In this document: positions 24,131 through 37,129 of the stretch, piece after piece
Position numbering within the stretch: position 1 is the stretch's first letter
Layout: each line of letters starts with the position of its first letter
Notes under the pieces: model-generated
The model's database searches: none
Told to the model about the DNA's origin: nothing
The model's input: the letters and a program-made list of their open reading frames with translations, nothing else
NCBI RefSeq assembly: GCF_910589235.1
Contig: NC_060960.1
Location: 6,971,339 to 7,035,338 of the forward strand
Direction of reading: 5' to 3'
DNA from: Vespa crabro
Taxonomy: Eukaryota; Arthropoda; Insecta; Hymenoptera; Vespidae
DNA: 64,000 nt
Translations under genes and position numbers: made by a program

Positions 24131-26206
24131 CAAAAGAAAATAGATAATCATATATCGGCAATGTTTACAGAAAGCGTTCGTGATTATCGATGTAGGAAGA
24201 TAGAAATATTAATATTTCACAGCAAGCTACTTCGAACTCTTTTAAACTCTTTAAAACAAGTTATAATATTGACGTTGCCCAAGAAGACCCACCGTTTCCA
24301 TGGAGGCCCACCTTAACTTTATACCGTTTCCAAAATTTGCGCTGAGTTTCCCAGTGAACCGACCACCCGTCTTCTTTAATGCCGATACGAAAACTTTTCT
24401 ATGAGTTCTACCAGTTTGCCTTGCTCATTCCAAAGATTAACTATAGTAGCTATCTTAATTCAACCTTTAATTACTAGAACAGTGGAATTTTCTTCAAATT
24501 TTCCAAAATTCTTTGGACCTTTACAAAATTTAATAATATAACTTTGTAAATCTTATTACAACTTACTCGATACAATATCATGACAATATCGATCGTCCCT
24601 GTTGTTTCTAATCTCGTGAAAATTCAAATTTCTCGTTTACTTCCTAATCGAATTATCATAAATTTCTATTCACTGAGATACGACGAAAGAACGTTCAAAG
24701 TTAGGTCGATCTTTTTCTTTTCTCTTTTTTTCTTTTTTTTTTAACCAAGAACAAGTGGTTGACCTTGAAGAACTTTAATACGCTTCTAGATAAGAGTAAT
24801 AAAGGTTTTATGGTATTCCTAAAAAGTTCACTCAGGGTCAACCCGGTAAGGGTTGTCCCTAATATGACAAGGCTAACTGCACCTTCTCCAAATCGCTATA
24901 TCCTTTAACTTTTTACCTGACGAAAGGTAAAAAAAAGAAAAAAAAAAAGAAAAGGAAAGAAGGGGGTAGAACGATGTCTAAGATTCAGTTTACGTAGAAG
25001 CGGGCGTAGCGAAAGGAAGCGACTGACTCGCTTCTATTTGCTCGACGTCGTTGTGATAATTGTTTTTTTTTTCTGACTCGATATATCCCATAGAAAAAAG
25101 AAACATAAAAATGGAAAAGAAAGGAAGATTAAAAAGAAAAACGCGAGCCAAGTTTGATACTCGAATTTGTGCGGTGACAAAAAAGGTATCTATAATCATT
25201 CTTACTTTTTATACTATAAATTTATATTACAAATTTCTTGACTCCGGAGATAAATCAAAATTCTTTAATTATAATAATTATCAATTCTTTTTTAAATGAT
25301 AAAATCCACACAGATATATCGAAAGTTTTTTAACATCCATTGCATTCATTAAATATTATCAAAAAAAAAATAAAAATAAAAAAATAAAAAAATAAAATAC
25401 ACTTTCATTCTGGTGCATCGATACGTCCCATCAAAATTGGAAGGATATTTAAGAGCGGAGAGCGTCCAGTGGCCGTCGCTACGAGTCATGGGACAAAATT
25501 GTTCTCTCATAAAAAAAAAAAAAAAAAAAGAAAAAAAAGAAAGAAATAAAAAGAAAGAAGAAGGGAAAAGAAATAGAAAAAAAAAGAAAACAAGATAAAT
25601 AAGAAAGAATAGGAAATGGAAAATTTCTATAATGACGAAGTAATAGCGAAGGAAAAATAATTTCGTGCTATCGTCGTTTCTTATTCATCGAGAGAATATC
25701 CAACATAAGTTGGATTTCTTCGATGGTATTATTACGAGAATCGAGATGTGTCGGACGGGCTTTCGTTTGTTCGAAACTGAACGGTAAACGGCGTGGTTTC
25801 TCAAATTTTTCGTACAACACACATACCTATATCTACTTAGTTTAAACGGAGGTGACTCGAACGATCTCCGTTTTGCGGAATGATTTATGTTCGGTTGATG
25901 GTTTGTGTGTGCAGTTGGTGGTTTTATGCGAGCGTTTTAAATGGGAGATAAACATAAAGAGGCCTTTTATGGCACCATCAAATAAACAACTTGACTCCTC
26001 CTTCTGCTTTCCTTCTCTCCTTCGACTCGTCGTACTTCGACGCTTTGGTTCGTCATGTGTCTTTTCTCGGTCACGTCGAATCCTTCTGAGATTTCCGTCG
26101 AATCGTTTTCTCGGACTATCTCTCTTTCTCTTATTCTCTGGCACTTGTCAGTATGCCTATAGATTAAATTTATACGCGAACAGATAGAAAGCCGTGCAAC
26201 CAAAAT

Positions 26207-26270
<64 letters not shown>

Positions 26271-26580
26271 CCTTTAAAATGATCGCGACGAAATGTCTTG
26301 TCTGCTTTGACTTTTTTCTACGTGTTTGTATCCAAGTATTTTCTTTTTATCTCTTCTTAGACAGAGATTCCGAGTGTTCATATTTTTATGTTTCTTTTAT
26401 TTTTTCATATTTCTCTCCCCCGCTCCCCCGCCCACTCCCCCGTTTCCCAGTTGATAAATGTTCACTCGTACGATTATAAATTTGTAAAGAAAAGTTATGC
26501 ACATTTATTTATTTATTTTTAAAATAGATTTTATATATTCTTCTTGGTTTTTCGAGATACGTGAAATAATCGATAAAAGC
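24131..26580. other. Intergenic DNA, mostly unremarkable
   Basis: 24.2-25.0 kb is fairly balanced with no motif cluster I can name. 25.36-25.6 kb is A-rich. 25.65-26.2 kb is balanced, with open frames on both strands that share no family motif. (TC)n spans 26209-26267. No gene supported. Confidence 0.7.
26209..26267 (+). repeat. (TC)n microsatellite, 59 bp
   Basis: Uninterrupted dinucleotide repeat. Confidence 0.96.
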
Positions 26581-26684
26581 TAAGCGATTGAATACACATA
26601 TATGCCGTCGCGTATTCGTAATCGTTATCTCGTTGTTGAATGGCCTACGTGATGCTCAATGTCGGATCATTTAAGACGCACGCG

Positions 26685-26770
26685 TTTATTGCCATGGTAA
26701 ATGATGTGTTTCTCATGGCAATGGCTCTTAGCCTATAAAAGACGAAGGGCCGTTCACCGGAGTCAATTGA
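26685..26770 (+). promoter_or_regulatory. PHO-core cluster with inverted repeat and TATA/initiator-like pair
   Basis: A perfect 9-bp inverted repeat, ATTGCCATG (26688-26696) and CATGGCAAT (26714-26722), places two PHO cores head to head. A third ATGGC follows at 26721-26725. TTTATTG (26685-26691), a posterior Hox/Caudal type site, overlaps the left arm. Then TATAAAAG (26734-26741) sits 31 bp before the A of TCAATT (26763-26768), the spacing of a TATA-initiator promoter. The motifs are seen directly; a Polycomb element or non-coding RNA promoter is inference. Confidence 0.35.
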
Positions 26771-27385
26771 TATCCTACTATCACCTCTTACTGCATTTTA
26801 TTGCGTTTCTCTGCTTCTCAAATCAGCTGCATCCTTTTCAATGTTCATTAAGAACGAATGTTACTTTAAGAAAATCTATGCAAACGTAAGGTAAACGTAG
26901 AAACGAATTCCATTAGCGTTTAAGGATAAATTATGATTATATATATATATATGTATGTATGTATGTATACATATGTAAATATTAGAACGTTACTCATTTT
27001 AGAAGAAAATAATTCAAATTTAATTTTATCAAAGTCATAGAGCATCATACGATTTTTCAATTACTCTTTGAATAAATATAAATAAAGATCTAAATTATTC
27101 TAAATCGATCGAAAAATTTTTATCCCAAATAACAATCAGCAATGCTTTTAACGAACTGTCTATCTCTCCTTAAGAAATACGCAAACATTCCTCTACTTAC
27201 GTAGAATCGTTCGTTCCGTAACTCTTGAGCGAATTTTAAAAATATTTCATGCGACACGAAGAAAGAAAAAAAAAGAAAAGAAAAGAAAAGAAACGAACAT
27301 GACGTTCGTATTCGTTGAGAGACGAGAAAGTGAGTTAAACAGAAGTCGACTAAATTCCTCGCTTGACGAACGAAGAAAAAGAAAG

Positions 27386-27422
<37 letters not shown>

Positions 27423-27575
27423 TTTTTGAGTAAACAAAAAAAATCAAACGAACTCGAACTTCTCGCATTCTTTCAAACGAAAAGTAAGTACAAACAGGTA
27501 TAAAAAAAGAAACAGATGAATAAATAAAAACATAAGAGACGGAGAAGAATAAAATCGCACGCGCACAGGAGAGAT

Positions 27576-27581
<6 letters not shown>

Positions 27582-27621
<40 letters not shown>
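27582..27621 (+). repeat. (GA)n microsatellite
   Basis: 40 bp pure GA. Confidence 0.94.
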
Positions 27622-27625
<4 letters not shown>

Positions 27626-27780
27626 TAAAAAAAAAAAAAGAAAAGAGTGCAAGCCGAGAGAAAAAAAAAGAGGTGAATTAAAAGCAACATTAATTGAGTA
27701 CTCACCGCGTCTGTGTAAAATGTGATTATTGATGAGTCTTCGACGATGGCTGAGGCTGCTGCATCGGCCAAATAAATAGA

Positions 27781-27875
27781 AAGAGAGAGAGAGAGAGAGA
27801 AAGAATGAAAGAGTGAAAGAGAAAGATAGAGAGAGTAAGAGACAGAAAGAGAGAGAAAGAAAAACCGAGAGGGAA

Positions 27876-27914
<39 letters not shown>

Positions 27915-27929
27915 AAGAGAGAGAGAGGG
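27781..27929 (+). repeat. (GA)n compound tract, about 150 bp
   Basis: Longest GA-rich block in the intergenic part, ending at a CpG-rich islet. Confidence 0.92.
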
Positions 27930-27939
27930 CAAGCACGCA

Positions 27940-28200
27940 CACGGAGGCTACCGGAGGGCGGCCATGACAGGCGCGGAATTCTGGCGTCGCGACGCTCTTC
28001 CGCGACGCTCGCTAGCCACGCGGCTCGAGTATCGACCATCGACGCCGACGACGACGGCGTCCTCGGCTTAGAGCGGCGTCGCCGTTGAAAGGGTCGCCGT
28101 GTTGGAAGGGGAAAGAGGGAGCTCTGCCCACCACGCCCAACCCCCAGCGACCGATCTCCTACCCCTATCTTCAACAACCCCCTTTCTAGAAACGCCGTCG
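27940..28200. promoter_or_regulatory. CpG-rich islet, candidate intergenic promoter
   Basis: About 260 bp of CpG-dense, non-repetitive sequence, the only intergenic block resembling the abd-A promoter in composition. As there, GA repeats flank it on the left (27781-27929) and CT repeats on the right (28272-28309). It contains the 12-bp palindrome GCGTCGCGACGC (27984-27995), a repeat of CGCGACGCTC, and GGCGGCCATGAC with a PHO core. A minus-strand frame is open through it but shows no protein family. A start for a non-coding RNA is possible. Confidence 0.35.
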
Positions 28201-28268
28201 ACCCACCGACATTATCATATATTTCCTTTTCTATCTCTTTTCTATTCCCTTTTTTTTATTTTTCTTTC

Positions 28269-28271
<3 letters not shown>

Positions 28272-28309
<38 letters not shown>
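28272..28309 (+). repeat. (CT)n microsatellite
   Basis: Pure CT right of the CpG islet, inverted relative to the GA block on its left. Confidence 0.94.
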
Positions 28310-28312
<3 letters not shown>

Positions 28313-30877
28313 CTTTCTTTTTTTCATTCTTTCTTTCTTTCTTTCTTCCTTTCTTTCTCCTTCCCTCTTTGTCATGCACTTTCAGTCGGCCCAGAGTGTA
28401 CTATTTTATTACCGACAGAGATTAAAAAGTAACGTTCGATTTCAAGAATAGAAATGCTTTTTTTTCAATTATGTAACCCCGACATTTGAACCCTGGAATT
28501 TTTTCCATCTCAATATTTTCTCGAGAATGTGGACAAGGGTGAAAGGAAAGAATGAAAAAAGAAAGAAAGAAAAAAGAAAGAAAAAAAGAAAGACAAGGAA
28601 TTTTCTTCGATTTCAAAACTTCGATTTTTTTTTCCTCTTAAATCATAGTGAAATTATGAAACTTGAAATTCTAAGTCTCACAATTTGCTCTTGCAATTTG
28701 TATAATATGTAGGTACGTACGCGAAAGTAACTTATTTACGATATAAAAAGAGTATCTTGTAACTAGGTTTTTCTTTTTTTTTTTTTTTCTTTTTTTCTTT
28801 TTCTTTTTTTTTTTTTTTTCATTTCAAAGAAAACAAGACAATGGACGATCTTTCGAAACACGTTATACTTAAACACGACTAAATTGAAAGTTTATCAGGA
28901 ATCGTCTCGTAGACGTGCATCGTCTTTTCCGAGTCGATGAAAGAGATTGTAGTTAAGGTAATACATAGTTCGACTCGAGAGGGGTTTATAATAAATTTAA
29001 TAATAAACCTTCGTATAAAAAGAGATAAGTTTCTCAAAGGTACGTATGTAGGATAGAATCGCGTTGGAAGATAAGGTACGCAGGCGTTCGCGCGCTATTG
29101 GCGCATGAGTATTTAATATAAAAATCTTCAGATTTCTTTTCTTTTACTAATCGAATAAATGCATTTGTGATATTCCAATGATAATTGAGCTTGGATTTTA
29201 TATCTTTCCTTATTTATCGTTGTCTCGATTAAGAAACTCACACGAAAGATTAAACAAGATTACGAGAATAAGTAGTTAGTTAACTTGACTATTAAATTTA
29301 GATTACATTATCGTACTTAGAATTAACAGCCCACATCGTTCTATTTTCACCGATGAAATCGAATCATTTGAAATATCTTACCATATACACGATCTTTCTT
29401 AATCTCCCCTTTTAACTTCATATCTATAATAGTAGTTTACTCATCGAAATTCAGTTTTATAATCTTGACTCCCTTCTAGCAATAAAAAAAATCTTATTAC
29501 ATCGTTAAAATTACGATAGATCTATTAAATTTATCTCTAACGATTTGATCGACAACGAAATCTATCTGTATATCAGATAGATAGATGGATATCTATATCG
29601 AGAATATAATAATTTTTTTTCTTATCGATAGATTCACTATGTCCACGTTCGTCACGTTGCTTAAATATTTATTTATCTGAAACTTTAATTATTTTGCTTT
29701 TATATATTTTCACATGTTTTATATGTCTCACAAAGTGCATAAACCCATTGAGTTTACGAGGGTGATTGTTTCGATGCTCCTAACGAATGTATAGGTTGTA
29801 GTAGAGAATGAAATAAAAAAAAGAAAGAAAAAGAAAGAAAGAAAAAAAGAAAAAAAAATATCACCTAGGTATAGGAAGGAATTGTGAATTGCGTTAGATT
29901 ATCGATTCGACTTACGCATAGGTATAAAGACGATCGGAATTCGAAATGGCGCGAGATACCACGTTGTCAGAGTTCGAAGATATCTCTTCTCTACCTACGT
30001 TCGAGGACTCGTGAATGAAGTACGACCTTGCCAGTATGTTTTACACTCGATTGTTTTCGTTGTCCACGCCTCTTTTTTTTAATTTTTTTTTTTTTTTTGA
30101 TTTTCTTTTTTGTTCTTTTTTTCTTTTTTTTACGTTCTTTCTTTGTTTCAACTATGGCCATGTGCGTGCGTAACCACATGTGGCTCGTTCAAATGTCTAT
30201 GCGAGATCCATTGTTCATCGATATAGCCTCCATCGTCCTCGTCGCGAAAAGCTTTCCTTACTAAGCTAAAGAAGAAAAGAGAGAGGGAGAGTGAAAGAGA
30301 GAGAGAGAGAGGGAGAGAGAGAGAGAGACAGATAGACAGATAGAAAGACAGAGTACACGTCATTGTCGTTTTATGACGCAAGGCCATAGAATCGAGAGCG
30401 ATCATCCTTTTGAGCGACATCGTAAATTCTACAGAGGTTCTCAACCTTATCGATCCTTCTCATATCTTTCACTCTTACTATTATTTTATTACCCACGTAC
30501 ACGATATGCCTTTGAACCATAGAAAATCGAATAAACATTATATTATTTATTCACTACGATATTTAATCCCGACACGAGAATTCTCACAATTGTCAATTAT
30601 ATTAATCTTATGTTTAATCTAACTCTATTATGCAATAATAAAAATAGTAATAGTAATTTTATCATCGTATACATTGGTCTAATGAACTTTGACAATCGAT
30701 CAATATTTTGAATATTTTGATTGAAATATGATTGAAATATTGATTGAATATTAATGAATATATTAAATTGTCGTATAAACATTACATAATATACATTATA
30801 ATTTAATTTAATAATCTTAATGAATTATTATCATGAAATTAGTAACGTTATGTCATTTCAATGAAAAGTCAGCGATA

Positions 30878-30946
30878 TATATATATATATATATATAGAA
30901 AGAGAGAGAGAGAGGGACAGAGAGAAAGAGAGACAGAGACAGAGAT
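30878..30946 (+). repeat. (TA)n then GA-rich tract
   Basis: TA run of about 18 bp followed by interrupted GA. Confidence 0.9.
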
Positions 30947-30951
30947 CAAAA

Positions 30952-31014
30952 AATGAATGAATGAATGAATGAATGAATGAATGAATGAATGAATGAATGA
31001 ATGAACGAACGAAT
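30952..31014 (+). repeat. (TGAA)n tetranucleotide array
   Basis: About 15 units of TGAA/CGAA directly after the GA tract. Confidence 0.95.
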
Positions 31015-32737
31015 CATTGGACGGAAAGTAATATAAGCGAATGGAAGCGTTGGGGCGTGTCATAACGCACGAACCCGGTAAAACTTCGATGTGCTTCAAC
31101 GTTATATCGTAAGGAAAATGAAAAGGCAGCGATTCGCCTTGAACTTGGTCGATCGTATGTAATAGCCGTTCTGTTATCAATTGAATCCTGCGATAAAGAA
31201 AAAGAAAGAGAGAGAGAGAGAGAGAGAGATTTGGTCCATTCTCGTTCAAACCACCCAACGTTGAGCATTCATTTAACAATATAAATGAAAATATGTAAGT
31301 GTAATAAAAATTTTAACAACTCTGCCCGATTATAAAGAAAATTATAATACGTTATTTCCGTCCTTCCTTTAACTACTAACATCTTAGCTCTTTGCATAAT
31401 TTTAATTTAGTTTTACGAGGAAGAACGGGACGGTTACTAGCTAACTCGAAACTTACAACTTTGTCTATCTCTAGCCGGTGACCTAGCTACAAGAATGTCC
31501 ATGTTGAATCTCGATGGTGATTGGATATCTCAAACACTCGTTTTTCATTTTCTTTTTTTCTTTTCTGTGTCTTCTTTACATACGTTCTTTTTTTTTCCTT
31601 TCTTTCTTTTTTTTTTTTCTTATTTATTTAAATATACAATATAAGTAAGTAAGTAAGTACGTAAGTACTATATGAAGACATACAATCGAATATTTTTAAA
31701 TACGAATAACGCAATGGTAATCATTGTATAATGTAAATAACAATTTTCTATACAATACATACGTAACTAGAATAATTATTTCGTTTGACGGATATTAATG
31801 ATATATTGTAAACTCCATCTTAAGGTAACACATTTTTTAATGCATAGTGACAATGATCGATCGATATTTTATGACCGTGTTCTCGTACTATATCGTAACA
31901 TAACGTAACGTAGCAAGAAATGTAATGTTATAACCGCGTAAAGTTGTGAATACTTCGTTTAAAATGATTCATACCAGAGAATAATACCAAAGCTATTAAC
32001 AAACAATTAAAATGGAAATACGTTTGAAAGAGGACTATCAAACGTATTAGTTATATGAAAATATAGTGATATTGAGCGTTATGCTTCTTAGTACCATACT
32101 TTTAACACGTTCGACGTAACTCGTTTTCTATTCTATATCCTTCTTACGTCGTATATCCTTCTCTATTGACATTCCTTTCTTATGAGAACGCACACCACGA
32201 TTTCTGGGACTTCCGCGAGCATTCCTATCACGTCACGATAATAGCGGCTTGCATTCGACATGAAATCGAAACGGCGATGGTGGCAGGATGTAGCTGAGAC
32301 GAGTTGTCGGCGACTAGACACCACGTTCCATCTTCCTTTTCGGAGACTTTCATACTGGGTGCTCGATTATTTCCGATCATTCAAATTTTCTCCTATCGTT
32401 CAAAGTAAACTTTCCTAATGTGTATTTCGAATTCATTTTAAATAATTTTTGAGTTTTTCTTTTTTCTTTTTTTCCAAATCCTTTACGAAGAAATTTCTTA
32501 ATACGATTGAATGTAAAAAACGAAAAAAAAAAAAAAAGAAAACAATATAATAATCGCGAGCATAAACAATTTTTTTTCTCAAATCGACAAATACATCATG
32601 TTTATAATTCGTAATCTTCAGAAAGATTACGAATAATACCTTAGACAAATTTATATTTCTCTTATCAATATAATGAAATATAATTATAGGGAAAAATGTA
32701 GAATCTAAATAAATAAGAATGCAAATAATGAAAAAAA

Positions 32738-32768
<31 letters not shown>

Positions 32769-34504
32769 TTAGAACGAATACAGAAAGAGAATAACATGGC
32801 CTAGCCAACAAGATTCGTGCATTCCTCGAAGAACTCGAGACGGCAAGCGATCGGAGACGGTGCAAACGACCCTCCAAGGCCAACCGCTAGCAACCCTTCT
32901 ATGGATCTAACCAACTGCTCTCCACTTTACCTTATGTCACCCTGGCGAAGTAACTATTGTTGGCCCATGTCGTAACTATTCTTAACGGAGATAATTGAGT
33001 TCGTAAGGCTATCTTTTAATCTCTCGTTAAATCGTTACTTGAATTCGAGGCGTGTGTCGATGAAACGATAAAGGAAAGGAAAAAAGAAAAAAAAAAAAAA
33101 GAGGAAATAAAAGAGAAAAAGAAAGAAAAAAGGAAAAATATTCAAGTCGAAATTATTAACATCTAACAATTATCGTGATATTTCTCTACTTCGTTTAACG
33201 CTTTTCTTCAATAGGATTACGTTTATGAAATTATATTTAACAAGTTTTCTTATTAATCAAGGAGGAATCGTAAACTCGTAAGGAGGAATGATGATGAAAT
33301 GTCAACATAAAAGAGAAAAAAATATTTCTACGTTAACTTATATGATAACTTATCCACTAATTCACTAATCATGTATCTTGAATATTAATAAGCATGCTAA
33401 ATAAGATACAATAGGACAGATAGTGCTAAAATATGCTATGCTAAAACGAATAATGGAAAAGAAAAGGAAAAAAGGAAACAAAGAGTTCCGGAGGTCATTA
33501 TCGAAGAAACGGACTGTAATAAAGATGTGCTAATTAGTACGTAAACGCATAGGAACGTTTGCATAAGTAGATTACTTTTATGAGTGGCATAATTTTGGTT
33601 TTATTAAACCGTCAACCGTAAGTAAGTACTTATACCGTCACGAATAGTCGACGAGAGAAACGTTCTCGAGGAAGTAATAGCTTTATCAAAAACCGATCGA
33701 CAAAAAGTTTCACGTGTATCTCCTACGAATGGTCCTTAATTTAATATGAGGAATTAAGAGAAACGTTCGAACATACATTCTCTAAGTCTTTTTTGGCGTA
33801 ACGATTTTTTTTTTTTTTCTATCTCATCTTCTTCTTCTTCTTTCCTTTTCCCCTCTTCTTCTCTTTCGCCTTTTACAAAATCAAGCGCGTCGTCATTTCT
33901 AAAGAACAAGAAAATCCAGACATTTTAACATAAATAAATTATTCCCAAGTGGCGGCTTCTATAATAATTTTCATCTTTATCAATGTAATGCTTGTAGTCT
34001 CTGTATAATGGTTATTATTTTGTAGGAGACGGGGAGGGAGGATGACGAGGAGGTGGATGAGGAGGAGGGAAGGGAAAAGAAAAAAAAAAAAAAAGAAAAG
34101 AAATCCAATCGTTCCTCGTAAACACCTAAATAATATATGTTCGACCTAATTGATTTTTTCTTTCTTCCTTTTTTTTTTTCTGAGGACGGTATCGCGGGCC
34201 TTTGCTTTTTCTATCCTTTTCTTTTCTTTTAATAATTTTCTTTTCAAATTCTCCATCCATTTTTTTTTCTTTTTTTTTTTTTTTTCATGGCACTACCAAG
34301 CTTCCATTTCGCTAGACCAAACTCCAACGAGCAATGGATTCTGATTTTCAAGCGGCTATATGTATACATATATATATATATATATATATGTATATATTCT
34401 TTTTTGTCCTTTTCCTTCCTTCTTTCTTTCTTTCTTTTTTTCTTTCTTTCTTTTATCGATGGCGAGACACTGACTCGTAAGCACTTTTATTAAGTAATTA
34501 AAGT

Positions 34505-34665
34505 TTTATGCCGCTCGTCGTCCTCGTCGTTCCGTGACGTCGAGCCGTCCACGGAAGCCGGCTACCGTCGGAATAGTTTCTGCATTGTTGAGCGAGCATG
34601 GACCGCAAGGCACGCGTTTTAGCTGAACGTCACGAGATGTCCCGAGCGGCGTTTGTGTTTCTCTC
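34505..34665. promoter_or_regulatory. GC-rich non-repetitive island
   Basis: About 160 bp of GC-rich sequence in an AT-rich desert, including TGACGT (34535-34540) and GTCACGAG. No coding frame. Composition and isolation suggest a constrained element; otherwise unknown. Confidence 0.25.
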
Positions 34666-34784
34666 AAAGAGAGAAGAGTTTCGTTACATGTATTCCCTGT
34701 ATATTCAACGATACGTTCCTCTCACAAGACCAAAGCGATAAACCATAGTATTTATCTCGAAGGATCTTTCGTATGTAGCGAATG

Positions 34785-34822
<38 letters not shown>

Positions 34823-35535
34823 CGTGTAATTTTATACTTAAACTCGGTATAGTTCTCATAAATATGCATAATCTAACAAACAAACAAAAAAAGAAAAACA
34901 ATTTCTTTCTATAATCTATTATCCATCTTTTATTACATCGTTAGACTTATTGACAATTATTAGCTATTATTATTTACGAAATATAAATATTTTCTTGAGA
35001 TAATTTTATACACGTAAACGTATTTGGCATAAACTTTAATCTTTACGATATAATATAGATACGTGCTTATTATATCAAATATAACTTTGAGTGCAATGTA
35101 TGAACTGTTTCTAAAAAAAAAAAAAAAAAAAAAAAAAAGAAAAAAAATTAATAGAGCGTTCAAAGTACTTTCGGATTTTTAAGATCGTGGTTTTCTTTCT
35201 TCTTTCTTTTCTTTTCTTTTCTTCTTTTTTCATTTCTTTTCTTTTTTTCTTCTTTCTTTTTCTTCAATTTTAGATTCACCTAGCACAGATCGTTGTTGCC
35301 GCCCCCGTCGACGCCCTCCCCCCTCCTTCCCTCTTCAAAGGATAGTTTTGTTACTCGTAAATCTACGCTATAAGCAAATTTCATTTTGGACTGAGGCACT
35401 TTACAAGCAATTAAATTGATTCAATGCAACATAAACATTCGTTCCTTGCGTTACTTCTTCTTTTTGATTAACGGTCTAGCCCAGAACAGAAACGTGTATA
35501 TATATGTAAGAACATATCGCGATATATATATATAT

Positions 35536-35569
<34 letters not shown>

Positions 35570-36050
35570 ATACATACATACATAAGTACGTAACGCGGGG
35601 TATAGGAATCGTTTAACGATAATAGACAAAATTAAAAACGTCGTTGCTCTTATAGGAACGCTCGCGGAGAAGCGGACACCTTTATGGCTTTTTGACATTT
35701 ACTACCAACAATAAGTGTTCTCATACGGATGCGAAAACGATGATCGGTTATATTTATACCCATGGAGAATAGTCAGTGCTACTTGTTAGAAGTCGATGCA
35801 TTTTAAAGGTGAAAAAACGTATAAATATGAAAAAGAAAATTTCAATGTTAATTATCATCTCCTTACACCTATACATAATTAAAACAACGTACTCATGGTA
35901 TATAAACGTAAATAGAAGTGCATTAATTAATCACCTGTGAAATTCATTTAACTTATGATGATTCTTCCTAACTCATAATCAACGATCTAATTAGATATTA
36001 TCTATATAATTTGTATTTCACGAATGATCGCATGACTTAAATCAAATCAA
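34666..36050. other. AT-rich intergenic DNA; no gene
   Basis: Holds (TA)n(TG)n at 34784-34826, poly-A of about 26 bases at 35113-35138, and a TA/GTATAT compound repeat at 35520-35582. Otherwise plain AT-rich. Confidence 0.75.
35520..35582 (+). repeat. (TA)n/(GTATAT)n/(CATA)n compound repeat
   Basis: TA runs separated by GTATATG and ending in CATA units. Confidence 0.9.
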
Positions 36051-36290
36051 AATCTTGATCGCCCTGGCGAGATTTCGAAGAACTAAGTATCTCCGAAGGT
36101 ATTCCCTGGATTTTCACCGAAATCTACGGGGTACGGGGGTAAGGGTAAGGGAACCTCTGCCAATTGACTACCGTTTTAACCGGTCGGTTCTGCAGAGGGG
36201 TTGCTCCTTTGGGTTGTTGCATCTAGAGCTTCCGAGAATATCGAAAAGTTACGCCACCCTTCGCTAGATGACGCCACCGTTATCACGCCA
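36051..36290. promoter_or_regulatory. Balanced island with Grainyhead-like and GACGCCACC motifs
   Basis: Non-repetitive block between AT-rich flanks. It holds AACCGGTCGGTT (36177-36188), resembling a Grainyhead site, and ATGACGCCACC, which partly resembles an insulator-type motif. A 70-codon open frame has no recognisable feature. Regulatory role inferred only. Confidence 0.22.
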
Positions 36291-37050
36291 ATTTTCACAA
36301 ATCTTTCGGAAAATTTTCGCAAATATCCCATATCGTTCTATTTTTCATCACAAATATGACATGCACCAAATCTGAACGATTTTTATACATTTCATATTCA
36401 AGTAATAGTTATGAACCGAATAAAAAGTTCGAATGAATTTAATGCATTGAATAATAATAATACGATAGAATAAGTACAAAAAAGATGTCCGTCTAAACAA
36501 AATTTCATAATCGTTGGGCTCTATTATCGACATTTTCAATCATAAAATAAAATACATAGTGTGAATATCAAAAACAAAAAAAAAAAAAAAAGAAAAATAT
36601 GACTAACTTATCATGATCCACAGTTTAAGTACGAGCAAGTGGCTATCATCGGCAAAGGGATTATTGATTTCCACCTAAAAGCAACCCTTCGATTTTCTCC
36701 CCCACCTAGTTCCACCATTACCGAATCAATTCGTGCAACTAACTTCGTCCGACTTGGTAAGGATAACCAGCCTCGTATCTTCTCGAAGTTTATACCCACG
36801 ATTTACGGCTTTTAAATGAAAAAAAAAAAAGAAAGAAAAAAACGAAAGAACTGATAAGAGAGAGAGAGAGAGAGAAGAAACAAGCAATTAATCCGTGAAA
36901 TTTGTAATAAATGTCCGAGCTTGAATGAAATCGAAGATAACAAAAGGATGAGTAAAATAAAGATGGGAATGGTTAGGGGTGAGGTGGGGTAGCAAGAGGA
37001 TGGAGGGAAGGGGTAGTTCAAAGAATAAAAGAAGGACGTTCTATAGGGCA
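36291..37050. other. Intergenic DNA; nothing recognisable
   Basis: AT-rich, with a poly-A run near 36576, a GA patch at 36858-36874 and purine-rich sequence at 36950-37020. Confidence 0.7.
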
Positions 37051-37129
37051 AGGAATCGGAGAATGTTGGCCGATTTAACCGGCAGTTGGTGGTAAAAGTA
37101 AAGTGGGGGTGTACCCACGCGTGTGCACG

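Larger units (their letters stand above)
26771..27940. other. Intergenic DNA rich in (GA)n; no gene
   Basis: AT-rich to about 27.2 kb with a (GTAT)n patch near 26950-26970. GA tracts follow at 27391-27419, 27582-27621 and 27781-27929. Minus-strand frames of more than 200 codons are Leu/Ser repeats from these tracts. Confidence 0.78.
28310..34500. other. AT-rich intergenic DNA; no gene
   Basis: Mostly AT-rich. Features include TTTAT-rich sequence with 7-bp inverted arms GGTTTAT/ATAAACC (28983-29009), the E-box palindrome CCACATGTGG overlapping AACCACA (30172-30183), GA at 30279-30345, a TA/GA/TGAA cluster at 30878-31014, GTAA repeats at 31644-31668, GA at 32740-32768, and a balanced patch at 32.2-32.4 kb. 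There are poly-A/T runs near 32.5, 33.1, 33.8 and 34.26 kb and TA at 34366-34396. The minus-strand 136-codon frame at 30.87-31.28 kb is repeat-derived. Confidence 0.75.

Noticed and set aside
27247..28177. Minus-strand open frames of 231 and 234 codons
   Set aside because: They are Ser/Leu/Phe translations of (GA)n tracts; the GC-rich N-terminal part shows no protein family.
30952..31014. Regular direct repeats as a possible CRISPR-like array
   Set aside because: A plain tetranucleotide microsatellite without spacers; the DNA is eukaryotic.
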